Below are positions 7,192 through 13,867 of a DNA stretch of 13,867 bases, piece after piece. Below the pieces are notes generated by a model, which saw only the letters and a program-made list of their open reading frames with translations, made no database searches and was not told the DNA's origin. Location: the NCBI GenBank assembly GCA_902783995.1, contig CACZTG010000209.1:1-13867 (forward strand), written 5' to 3'. The translations under genes and the position numbers were made by a program. The DNA is from an uncultured Ruminococcus sp. Its GTDB lineage: Bacteria > Bacillota_A > Clostridia > RUG12999. Numbering within the stretch: position 1 is the first letter of the stretch; each line of letters begins with the position of its first letter.

Positions 7192-7953
7192 TTACAACTT
7201 ATTCATTACAAAACCGTTTGCCTCAATATATTCACGGGTGATAAACGGATGCGGGTCGGGAAGCGTGTTGTCGATGAGGTCGTTATCGGTCATCAGAGGA
7301 TGAGTCATAAGCTCCAGATCCTTTTTTATCTTATCCTTGTCTGCCGAATTTTCAAAATCACGCAGCGAGCCGAAATACCGGGTTGAGCTGATTCCTTTCC
7401 TTTTAAGCAGCTTTATAAGGAAGTTGAACACGCCCTTATATAAAGTAAACGCCGGTGAAAACGAGCCCTTCGGTATATTTCTGCTGATTCTTACCGATTT
7501 AAACCCATGTTTTATAAGCAGCGGACGCACCTGTCCGTAAACACTCAGGTATGAGTGAGTGTAATTGTGCGAGTCCGCATGGCGCAGCGTAAAGCCCATG
7601 GATAAAAATTTTTTTATCTGCGCCTCGGTTTCGGCGGATATCGCGCGTCTTATATCGGGAGAAAGATACAGCCTTGACTTGAAGGGTACATGGAATGTGC
7701 CCTTCAGGTAACCGTTTTCATCACAAAGCTCAGACGCTGCACACTCAGCGGTAAGTGCTTTGCCCTCAGTAAGATTTATATGTAAGCCCACACGGTCAAA
7801 AAAGCCGTTTTCACGTGCAAGCTTCGCCGCTTCTTCCGCTCCGGGCATATTCACCATTATTGTTGTCCGGTTTATAACTCCGGTCCTGAAACATTCGGTT
7901 ACAGCCTCATTTACCTGTGCCGAATATCCGAAATCATCCGCATTGATTATCAT
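7192..7953 (-). CDS. YdjC/ChbG-like carbohydrate deacetylase
   Basis: The 253-residue protein matches the YdjC/ChbG family of metal-dependent deacetylases, which remove N-acetyl groups from amino sugars. Motifs in order are INADDFG (3-9, metal Asp), GLHINLTEG (56-64, metal His), HADSHNYTH (125-133, metal His pair) and ELMTHP (214-219). Family length is about 250-290. There is no signal peptide, so it should act in the cytoplasm, presumably on a lipid-linked or nucleotide sugar of the glycan rather than on secreted polymer. The ribosome binding site is weak: only a purine run (AAGAAGAAG) precedes ATG 7953. It sits 40 nt after the GT2 gene, and 62 nt separate it from the next licD, the widest gap in the operon. 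A role as amino-sugar deacetylase of the repeat unit is inference. Confidence 0.85.
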   Translation of the reverse strand: MIINADDFGYSAQVNEAVTECFRTGVINRTTIMVNMPGAEEAAKLARENGFFDRVGLHINLTEGKALTAECAASELCDENGYLKGTFHVPFKSRLYLSPDIRRAISAETEAQIKKFLSMGFTLRHADSHNYTHSYLSVYGQVRPLLIKHGFKSVRISRNIPKGSFSPAFTLYKGVFNFLIKLLKRKGISSTRYFGSLRDFENSADKDKIKKDLELMTHPLMTDNDLIDNTLPDPHPFITREYIEANGFVMNKL

Positions 7954-7993
7954 TTTCTTCTTCTTTCTGCCGCACCCGGCGGCTTATTTATAT

Positions 7994-8986
7994 TTATTTT
8001 CTGAACTGCAGAACTCTGCTCAGGAGTACCAAAGTGCGCGGCAGAATATAAAACAGATTATATATCGCTCTGCGCTTTAAGGGTATTCCCTTTCTTTTTA
8101 TCATCAGCCTGAAGTTTTCCCTGTACATTTTCATATATGTACCGTCTGTACATTCCTTGTCTCTCTCATCATACGGCAGACGCATTTGCTCGGTATAGCG
8201 AAGCAAAATGTCCGTACAAATTTTTTCGTATGTTCTCTGCGCCAGCGCGGGAGCGTTCTTAGCCTCAAAAAATTCTATGCGCTCCTTATACGCTTCCAGA
8301 AAATCGAAGCGGTGCGGATTGTTTTTAAAGTGTTTTGCTATACAGCTCATGATGCTTTTATCGTGCTGGAAATAGTAATAAAGCTTATCATCGGTAAATG
8401 CCGCATTTCCGGCGGAATATACTGCGCGGTATGTAAAAAACTCATCCTCGTTTATAACGCCGGTTTTAAATCGCAGTTCTCTTAAACAGCTTACCTTATA
8501 TACCTTTGCACAGCACATAGACTTGAGATTATAGCCCAGCAAAGCGTCCTTCGCATCACTCACGAACGTTTTCGGTATTTTTTCACATTTTGTAAAGCTT
8601 CCGGAGCTTCCCTTTTCATATCCGCACTGTGCAATCGGGCATGAATTCATTTCACATAAGCCTATCATTATCTCGGTAAAATCGTCCGAAATAAAGTCGT
8701 CGGGGTCAAGAAAGGCTATATAATCATCGTCATCGGAACAGGTGAGCACATATTCTATGCCCGTATTACGTGTATCGGCAAGTCCGCCGTTTTCCTTATG
8801 TATTACATGAATATTCGCATATTTACCGGCATATTCATCACATATCGCGGGGCAGCGGTCGGGCGAGCCGTCATCAACAAGAACCGCCTTACATCCGGGA
8901 TAGGTCTGAGAGAGCACAGAATTAATACATCTCAGCAAATACTTTTCGACATTATATACCGGTATTATAAAATATATGTTTTTCAA
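7994..8986 (-). CDS. Family 2 glycosyltransferase (EpsJ-like), TTG start
   Basis: The 330-residue protein is a GT-A-fold family 2 glycosyltransferase: the N-terminal strand IYFIIPVYNVE (4-14), VDDGSPD (37-43), the ENGGLADTRNTGI block (65-77), the DPDD metal-binding motif (94-97), and INEDEFF, which carries the likely catalytic Asp/Glu pair. It adds a sugar from a nucleotide donor to the growing lipid-linked repeat on the cytoplasmic face. The C-terminal region (about 240-330) is basic and partly hydrophobic and could touch the membrane. The start is TTG 8986, overlapping the licD stop (TTGA); no ATG near the N-terminus would keep the IPVYN strand, so I accept TTG. The nearest Shine-Dalgarno-like GAGG (9000-9003) is 13 nt away, so translation probably depends on coupling to licD. 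Donor and linkage are unknown. Confidence 0.9.
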   Translation of the reverse strand: MKNIYFIIPVYNVEKYLLRCINSVLSQTYPGCKAVLVDDGSPDRCPAICDEYAGKYANIHVIHKENGGLADTRNTGIEYVLTCSDDDDYIAFLDPDDFISDDFTEIMIGLCEMNSCPIAQCGYEKGSSGSFTKCEKIPKTFVSDAKDALLGYNLKSMCCAKVYKVSCLRELRFKTGVINEDEFFTYRAVYSAGNAAFTDDKLYYYFQHDKSIMSCIAKHFKNNPHRFDFLEAYKERIEFFEAKNAPALAQRTYEKICTDILLRYTEQMRLPYDERDKECTDGTYMKMYRENFRLMIKRKGIPLKRRAIYNLFYILPRTLVLLSRVLQFRK

Positions 8987-9801
8987 AGCTTATCACCATC
9001 CTCTGTGCCATATGACCACTCTATATTTCCCATACTCAATGCATGACCTTTTCGCTCCTCCTCGGGCGGCGGAGTCATATAATCCGGTCCGTACACAAGC
9101 TCAAGATAACGCCTGTAATCCGAAGGGACGGTATATTCTCCGTCCTCAAACCGAAGCCTGTTTTCCGGTCCGAATACAACGCTGCGTTCCATAACATGAC
9201 CGCGCTTGCATGCAATATATATATACTTGCTGTCGGGAGGATTATGTTTCATGCACCGGCCGGCACACCGTACAACAAAATGTCTTATTCCAATCGGTAC
9301 CTTTTCAAGAAATCGCTCAAAGAGATTATGGCCATTTTCATACTTTGTCATTTCGGCAAGAAGCATCTTTCTTGCAACCATATAAAGGAACACTTCAAAG
9401 CATCTTACAAACTTATTGGCGCAAAGAGGATAAATTGAGAATACATCCATACATATGCCCCAGTTTATCGGCAGGTCCTTATACTGCTTCGGGCGTGAGA
9501 GCGTGCCGGACACGCGTATCTTTCTCCATATGAGAGGATAATGACGTTCCACAGTATAATCGGTCAGGAAATATTTCCCGCGAACCTCCTCGGGAAATAT
9601 CTTCATAAGCCTATCCGCATCCTCCCAGGGCATAATAACGTCAAGGTCGTCGTCCCAAGGTATAAATCCCTTGTGCCGTACCGCTCCGAGAAGCGTACCC
9701 TGCGCAAGGAATATCTTAAGACCGTGTTTCTCGCATACGCGGAAAAGCTCCTTGAGCATTTTATATTCTATCATCTGGATCTTTCGCAGTTCATCATTCA
9801 T
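8983..9801 (-). CDS. licD: LicD-family phosphocholine transferase (upstream copy)
   Basis: The 272-residue protein has the same LicD architecture as the copy at 6335-7129: LAQGTLLGAVRHKGFIPWDD (32-51) with the aspartate cluster DDD at 50-52, LPINWGICMDVFSIYP in mid-protein, and YMTPPPEEERKGHALSMGN near the end. It should transfer phosphocholine from CDP-choline to a sugar of the repeat unit. A longer frame exists upstream, but ATG 9801 has GGAGGC at 9809-9814 and begins right at the flippase stop (ATGA, 4-nt overlap). The longer frame would overlap the flippase by 184 nt and starts with residues unlike LicD. It ends overlapping the TTG start of the GT2 gene. Two LicD proteins in one operon recall pneumococcal LicD1/LicD2, which modify different GalNAc residues. 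Confidence 0.92.
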   Translation of the reverse strand: MNDELRKIQMIEYKMLKELFRVCEKHGLKIFLAQGTLLGAVRHKGFIPWDDDLDVIMPWEDADRLMKIFPEEVRGKYFLTDYTVERHYPLIWRKIRVSGTLSRPKQYKDLPINWGICMDVFSIYPLCANKFVRCFEVFLYMVARKMLLAEMTKYENGHNLFERFLEKVPIGIRHFVVRCAGRCMKHNPPDSKYIYIACKRGHVMERSVVFGPENRLRFEDGEYTVPSDYRRYLELVYGPDYMTPPPEEERKGHALSMGNIEWSYGTEDGDKL

Positions 9802-11312
9802 CGTGAAAGCCTCCTTGAAAATCTTGCAAGCAGCGCCTTGAACTGTCTGCTCCTGCCATATAACACAAGTATGAGCAAAACAAATATCATCATAGCGGCG
9901 ATACCCGAAAGCAGGAGTCCGAAAATCCCGCCGACCGGTATCAGCTCGCTCACGCCGAATGCGGCAAAGCAGCCGACGCACGCTGTAGCAAGGTAATGTA
10001 TGTAATTCAAATAAAAACGTCTTTGCGGTGCTTCAAGCGCGAATTTATGTACTGCAAGCGTTTCCCACCATATGCAGACGCTTACCATCGACACCGTGGT
10101 TCCGAACAGGACGCCGTAAAGCCCCATATTAAACACAATAAGAAACACAAACGAAACCACCAGATTTACAAGTACTTCGCCAACGGCTTTAAGGCGCAGA
10201 CGGTTGAAAAGCCCGGCAGCCTCGATAACGACCACATTTGGCTGGCGCATACCCATAAGAAAAAAGTTGAGAATCACCACAAACGTGACCGCATGCGAAA
10301 GAACCCAGTCTTCGCCCGCCCAGAGGGCTATAAACCTTTCCAGACATCCCGCCATTCCTATAGAAATCATAAAGTAAAAGCCGAAGGTGGCAAATACAAA
10401 TTCCTCAAAAACCTTATATTTAAGCTCCTTGTCCTTTTGAACCATCAGATTTCCTATGCTGCCCGTTATCGAATAAAGAACATTATAGACTATCCTCGAA
10501 ATTATGCTCACAATCATGGCATAGTTGCTATATACGCCCATAAGCACGATATTGGCATAGGATATCATAAGATTATCGGTTCCAGTGACCAGCTTCGCGC
10601 CGATTTTCTGATACATAAGGGATACCACACTTTTTTTGAGGGTAGCCTTATCCTCATCATAGAGTTTCTCTTGACGGTATTTCTTGGTGAACGGATATTT
10701 TTTGTCACATATTGCCGAAATGGTAACATTTGTGCCTATCGTACAGATTACATTTATGACAAGATAGCCTATAAAGCTTTTGTAGCATATCAGGGAGACA
10801 GCCTGAAGTATGTATTTGAGTACGGCAAACATATCTTCCGTAACGCTGTTTATGTAGTTATTCTGATAAGCGCTGAGAAGCGTTCTTTTATATGCAAAAA
10901 AGTAGCTTATCACTGTATTTGCCAAAAACAGCAGATATATCAGGTTTACGTGGGAAACATCCGTTGCCTCACGGGTAAAAAAACGCATGAACGGTATAAG
11001 CATCGGTCCTACCGCAGCAGTCAATATCCCGATGACATGATATGTCTTGCGGTAAAAAGCCATCAGCGTGCCTATCCTGTGCTCATCTCCGTCATCTATC
11101 GGCTTATAAAGCGCAAAGGCTACTGAGGTGCCTATTCCAAGCTCCGTCATCGACAGAAGGGCGAGCATACTTTCCATTACCGAGTTGACGCCGAGATATT
11201 CTTTGCCAAGGGCGCGTATAAAAAGCCATCTGACCACGAAGCCCATAAGCAGCGTGATTATCTGTCCGGCTAACGCGACCGAGCTGTTACGAAGCGAATT
11301 TTTAAATCTCAT
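9798..11312 (-). CDS. wzx: Wzx-like polysaccharide flippase (MOP superfamily)
   Basis: The 504-residue integral membrane protein has the length and layout of MOP-superfamily polysaccharide flippases, with about 12-14 hydrophobic segments. Its N-terminus is the typical amphipathic start plus first helix, NSLRNSSVALAGQIITLLMG (5-24), followed by RALGKEYLGVNSV and the ELGIGTSVAFALYKPI block common in Gram-positive flippases. It would move the lipid-linked, possibly phosphocholine-bearing repeat unit across the cytoplasmic membrane. GGAAAGGA lies about 8 nt before ATG 11312. The gene follows the first GT2 gene by 21 nt and overlaps licD by 4 nt. No other transporter for the glycan is present in the operon. 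Substrate specificity cannot be read from the sequence. Confidence 0.88.
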   Translation of the reverse strand: MRFKNSLRNSSVALAGQIITLLMGFVVRWLFIRALGKEYLGVNSVMESMLALLSMTELGIGTSVAFALYKPIDDGDEHRIGTLMAFYRKTYHVIGILTAAVGPMLIPFMRFFTREATDVSHVNLIYLLFLANTVISYFFAYKRTLLSAYQNNYINSVTEDMFAVLKYILQAVSLICYKSFIGYLVINVICTIGTNVTISAICDKKYPFTKKYRQEKLYDEDKATLKKSVVSLMYQKIGAKLVTGTDNLMISYANIVLMGVYSNYAMIVSIISRIVYNVLYSITGSIGNLMVQKDKELKYKVFEEFVFATFGFYFMISIGMAGCLERFIALWAGEDWVLSHAVTFVVILNFFLMGMRQPNVVVIEAAGLFNRLRLKAVGEVLVNLVVSFVFLIVFNMGLYGVLFGTTVSMVSVCIWWETLAVHKFALEAPQRRFYLNYIHYLATACVGCFAAFGVSELIPVGGIFGLLLSGIAAMMIFVLLILVLYGRSRQFKALLARFSRRLSR

Positions 11313-11333
11313 GCCAAACTTCCTTTCCGCGGC

Positions 11334-12278
11334 TCATGCCTGCCCCCTCCAGCGTACGGCAAATATTTTTTTCACAAGACAAGCAGGCATAAACAAAAGC
11401 AAAAGCGTTATAAGCTTATCCTTTCGGAGGGAAGGGTCGCTGCCGATTTTATAATACTGTTCCCATGCTTTTTTACGCTCGCCCGCTATCATATAATGAC
11501 GGCAGCGCCGCATAGTGAACCATTGCATGAGTTTTCTGAGATTTTTCTTCTTTGTTTCGGGTATATCCGGGTCGGAATAAAGCTCCTCAACCGTATCAAA
11601 AAAGCCCCAATCCGGGTCAAAGGACTTATCCTTAGTAGCGGTGCTGTTTTCCTTTATATAAGTTGCCGTAGCCTTGCTTGACAGAACTACAGGGTAATAC
11701 GCGGCAACACGCAAAGACATTTCCAGATCCTCGCCTATGGGAGTATTGAGCGGGAAACCGCCCGCCTTTTTCATGGCTTCCGCCGTTGTGCAGGTTGTGA
11801 TGACGGTAAACATCTTGGCGGATTTGTCATTGTAATAAGCTTCAAAAAAATCCTCAAGATAAACAGTATCCTCACGGTCCCTGAAAAAATTACATTCGGT
11901 AATTTCGCTGCCGTTTACGAGCTTTGTACGGGTAAATGTGCCGTAAAGCCCGGCGTCCGGATATTTTTTTATCAGCTCGCTCATCACCTCAAGATGGTCC
12001 GCGTGCCATACGTCATCGGCGTCAAGAAAGGCAAGGTATTTTCCCTTCGCATGGTTTATACCGTTATTTCTTGCTGCCGACACCCCTTCGTTTTGCTGCG
12101 AAATGACGGTTATTCTGTCATCACCGGAATACTTTTCAAGCACACTTAAAGTATCATCCGTCGAGCCGTCATCAACAATTATCAGCTCCCAGTCATTTAC
12201 GCTCTGTTCAAATACGCTGTTTATCGCACAGTCTATAAATTTTGCACTGTTATAAGCCGGAATGATTATCGAAAACAT
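11334..12278 (-). CDS. Family 2 glycosyltransferase
   Basis: The 314-residue protein is a GT-A-fold family 2 glycosyltransferase with all expected motifs: SIIIPAYNSA (3-12), VDDGSTDDT (35-43), NEGVSAARNNGI (63-74), the DADD metal-binding motif (86-89) and GEDLEMSLR (182-190), whose Glu/Asp pair includes the likely catalytic base. It would add one sugar to the lipid-linked repeat unit in the cytoplasm. The C-terminal 60 residues are basic and end in a hydrophobic stretch (LITLLLLFMPACLVKKIF), perhaps a membrane-contact segment. AGGAG lies close before ATG 12278. It follows the polymerase gene by 22 nt. It differs from the second GT2 (7994-8986) in its whole C-terminal half, so the two probably add different sugars. 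Confidence 0.92.
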   Translation of the reverse strand: MFSIIIPAYNSAKFIDCAINSVFEQSVNDWELIIVDDGSTDDTLSVLEKYSGDDRITVISQQNEGVSAARNNGINHAKGKYLAFLDADDVWHADHLEVMSELIKKYPDAGLYGTFTRTKLVNGSEITECNFFRDREDTVYLEDFFEAYYNDKSAKMFTVITTCTTAEAMKKAGGFPLNTPIGEDLEMSLRVAAYYPVVLSSKATATYIKENSTATKDKSFDPDWGFFDTVEELYSDPDIPETKKKNLRKLMQWFTMRRCRHYMIAGERKKAWEQYYKIGSDPSLRKDKLITLLLLFMPACLVKKIFAVRWRGQA

Positions 12279-12300
12279 TTTTTCAGCTCCTGTCTGAATT

Positions 12301-13659
12301 TTAGAAGAAATACAGCATCACGAAAGGCCAGTCGATAAAGAAATCGACCGTGAAGCCGAACACTATAAATGCGAAAGGCAATATAAGCCGCAGGATACTT
12401 ATATCCTCATTTTCGTTTCCCGCTTGTGTGGAAAAGTGCAGAAGGAGTCTGTAAAAGAATACAAGGAACAGCGGAATATATACGGCAAGCGCGCCAAGCA
12501 GTCCGAAATTCAGTATGCCTTGCAGATACGAATTGTGGCACGCCATGGATACAATCGAATTATCTATCGCCATAACCGTTACGACCTTGCCTCCTATAAG
12601 CATCCTCCACCACGGAAACGACATAAAAAGCCTTATCGCATTTCCCCATATATCGGAACGGTCCGTTGTCAGAAGGTCCATACGCCCGCGCCGTATATAA
12701 GACAGCTTTTCCGTTATACGTATTATAAGTCCCGAAACCGCGCTTAAATTACGCAGCTGAGGAACAGCAAGTACCACCGTTATCAGAATGACGACAGAGA
12801 CAAACATCGCCGTCAGTATGAATATAGATTTCATTCTGAATTTCAGAATAATGTAAAGTGTGAGCATAACACTCAGCATTATCAGTGCCGAAAGACTCGC
12901 TGTCTGAAGCAGCATAATCATGAACAGGGCAGCAAATATCACCTTGAGCCTTACGGGAATCTTTTTCAGCGCAATCGTACATGTAACACAAAGACTGTAA
13001 AAGAGTCCGGCAAAGTTTGAATCGCTGAGCGAACCGAAGTTACGGTTTACCTTGTGCACGCCCGCACCGGCGACATTGATATCTACCGACACATCCTTAC
13101 TTGTCCAGCCAAATACTCCCGAAGTGAGCCCGCCCATCAGAAATACAAAAACAAATTTGCGTACAAGACGCGGGTCCTCAAATACATTGAGCAGAACAAT
13201 ATATATGAGCACGACATCGACTATAACGTTGAGTCCAATTCTGAGGCTCGTTATCGTCGGCATGGCAAAAACACTGTGAAGAAAAAAAACAAAAAGCGCC
13301 GGGAAATATATCGGCTTGAATTTTGTTTTTCCGATATCAAGCAGAAATCTCAGCACTATAAGATATGAGTACAGCCTGTAAACCGGCGTATCTCCCAAAA
13401 GCATAGTGTAACGGCAATATATAAAAAGCGCGGCGTATAAATAAAAATTCTCGTTAAAAAAGCTTACCGCTATACAAAGGAGCAATACAGCCGAAGCTGC
13501 GGGAACGAATTTCGGCAGCGGTCCCGGAACAAGGCAGCACAGCCAGCCTATAAAAAGTACCGCGTTAAAAAACATTTCCTTTTTTGAATTTTTTGGCTTT
13601 GTGTTTTCCGCTTCGACGCTGTCTGACATTTCCGCAACCGTTTTAATGTCCGTATTCAC
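12301..13659 (-). CDS. wzy: Wzy/O-antigen-ligase-like polysaccharide polymerase
   Basis: The 452-residue membrane protein has about 10-12 hydrophobic segments and a larger loop in its second half, the layout of Wzy polymerases and O-antigen ligases. Family-like signs are RSDIWGNAIRLFMSFPWWRM with a following Gly-Gly, and the CHNSYLQGILNFGLLGAL segment, which corresponds to the conserved His-Asn-x-x-Leu region. Wzy enzymes join lipid-linked repeats on the outer face of the membrane. The first 28 residues are hydrophilic and charged, so the N-terminus is cytoplasmic with no signal peptide. The start is GTG 13659 with AGGAGG at 13670-13675 (10-nt spacing). It is the first gene of the operon, just after the promoter. 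A ligase rather than polymerase role cannot be excluded, but Wzx next to it favours Wzy. Confidence 0.85.
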   Translation of the reverse strand: MNTDIKTVAEMSDSVEAENTKPKNSKKEMFFNAVLFIGWLCCLVPGPLPKFVPAASAVLLLCIAVSFFNENFYLYAALFIYCRYTMLLGDTPVYRLYSYLIVLRFLLDIGKTKFKPIYFPALFVFFLHSVFAMPTITSLRIGLNVIVDVVLIYIVLLNVFEDPRLVRKFVFVFLMGGLTSGVFGWTSKDVSVDINVAGAGVHKVNRNFGSLSDSNFAGLFYSLCVTCTIALKKIPVRLKVIFAALFMIMLLQTASLSALIMLSVMLTLYIILKFRMKSIFILTAMFVSVVILITVVLAVPQLRNLSAVSGLIIRITEKLSYIRRGRMDLLTTDRSDIWGNAIRLFMSFPWWRMLIGGKVVTVMAIDNSIVSMACHNSYLQGILNFGLLGALAVYIPLFLVFFYRLLLHFSTQAGNENEDISILRLILPFAFIVFGFTVDFFIDWPFVMLYFF

Positions 13660-13669
13660 GTGTATTGTT

Positions 13670-13675
13670 CCTCCT
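13670..13675 (-). promoter_or_regulatory. Ribosome binding site for the GTG start of wzy
   Basis: A perfect AGGAGG, 10 nt before GTG 13659. No in-frame ATG near it has a comparable site; the first one, at codon 11, lacks one. Confidence 0.7.
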
Positions 13676-13722
13676 TCCGGACTGTATTTGCTTTACATTA
13701 TCATAAAAATAATAATATTAAT

Positions 13723-13751
13723 ATTCTACAATATTTATAGGTAAATGTCAA
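13723..13751 (-). promoter_or_regulatory. Sigma-A-type promoter of the phosphocholine glycan operon
   Basis: On the - strand a perfect -35 TTGACA (13751-13746) is followed after 17 nt by TAGAAT (13728-13723), five of six bases of the consensus -10. Transcription would start near 13716, about 57 nt before the wzy GTG. Nothing between it and the GTG looks like a terminator or riboswitch. Confidence 0.75.
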
Positions 13752-13753
13752 TA

Positions 13754-13779
13754 TTTTTTTAAATTTTTTTTAAATTTTT
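13754..13779 (-). promoter_or_regulatory. A-tract / UP-element-like region upstream of the -35
   Basis: Three A runs on the - strand (7, 8 and 5 bases) separated by TTT occur about every 10-11 bases, directly upstream of the -35. Such phased A-tracts bend DNA and act as UP elements for RNA polymerase alpha subunits in known strong promoters; the role here is inference. Confidence 0.5.
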
Positions 13780-13790
13780 ATTTCTGCAGT

Positions 13791-13805
13791 TGTCAAACAT
13801 ATGTT
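13791..13805 (-). promoter_or_regulatory. Second TTGACA box with an overlapping 10-bp palindrome
   Basis: A second perfect TTGACA (13796-13791, - strand) lies 45 nt upstream of the first. A perfect palindrome AACATATGTT (13796-13805) touches it. Its -10 candidate at the right distance (TTAAAA) is poor, so it may be a weak or regulated second promoter or an operator. Confidence 0.3.
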
Positions 13806-13867
13806 ACATCAACACTAAAAAATAATATATAGTTTACCTTAACCCCCATAATTATTTTACAAAGCAA

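Noticed and set aside
7969..7983. Small hairpin (5-bp GCCGC/GCGGC stem) between the GT2 gene and the deacetylase gene.
   Set aside because: The stem is short and no T-run follows it on the - strand, so it is not a terminator; no other role can be supported.
9802..9981. Longer N-terminal extension of the upstream LicD frame, starting at 9981.
   Set aside because: The extra 60 residues lie wholly within the flippase gene and do not look like LicD; ATG 9801 has a good ribosome site and a 4-nt overlap with the flippase stop.
9996..11126. Long open frame of 376 codons on the + strand, antisense to the flippase.
   Set aside because: Its product is rich in His, Lys and Tyr with no domain pattern; it is the mirror of a membrane-protein gene on the other strand.
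13754..13779. T-rich stretch read on the + strand as a terminator.
   Set aside because: No GC-rich stem precedes it, and its place directly upstream of a near-consensus - strand promoter explains it better as A-tracts.
1..13867. CRISPR arrays, tRNA or rRNA genes, insertion sequences and long direct repeats.
   Set aside because: None was seen by reading; no regularly spaced repeats, no cloverleaf-like segments, and no transposase or integrase frames.

Overview
The window looks like chromosomal DNA of a low-to-moderate GC Gram-positive bacterium, most likely a gut-type member of the Clostridia. The grounds are strong AGGAGG-type ribosome binding sites, use of GTG and TTG starts, a lipoprotein with a copper-amine-oxidase-type stalk domain, and protein sequences that read like clostridial families. 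The taxonomic call is inference; there is no rRNA or other marker gene. The window holds two convergent gene blocks.

Left block (about 1-2842, + strand): a short redox-type operon that enters from outside the window. It comprises the 3' end of a carboxymuconolactone decarboxylase-family gene, a surface lipoprotein that joins a copper-amine-oxidase N-like stalk, a flavodoxin domain and a cyclophilin-like domain in one chain, an aldo/keto reductase, and a small ABM-type monooxygenase-like protein that overlaps the reductase by 4 nt. A strong intrinsic terminator (2886-2918) closes it.

Right block (13659 down to 3100, - strand): one ten-gene operon in which most neighbours overlap or are only a few bases apart. 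It is preceded by a good sigma-A-like promoter (TTGACA-17-TAGAAT) with phased A-tracts upstream. In transcription order it encodes a Wzy-like polymerase, a GT2 glycosyltransferase, a Wzx-like flippase, LicD, a second GT2, a YdjC/ChbG-like deacetylase, a second LicD, LicA (choline kinase), LicC (CTP:phosphocholine cytidylyltransferase) and a BCCT-family transporter.

Together the right block reads as a self-contained pathway for making a phosphocholine-decorated surface glycan. The BCCT protein would bring in choline, LicA would phosphorylate it, LicC would activate it to CDP-choline, and the two LicD proteins would put phosphocholine on a repeat unit built by the GT2 enzymes, possibly deacetylated by the YdjC-like enzyme, exported by Wzx and polymerised by Wzy. 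No initiating sugar-phosphate transferase is present, so that step must be encoded elsewhere. The most notable points are this locus itself, the use of a BCCT transporter with an altered TM8 aromatic motif where known lic loci carry LicB, the paired LicD paralogues, and the three-domain flavodoxin lipoprotein.
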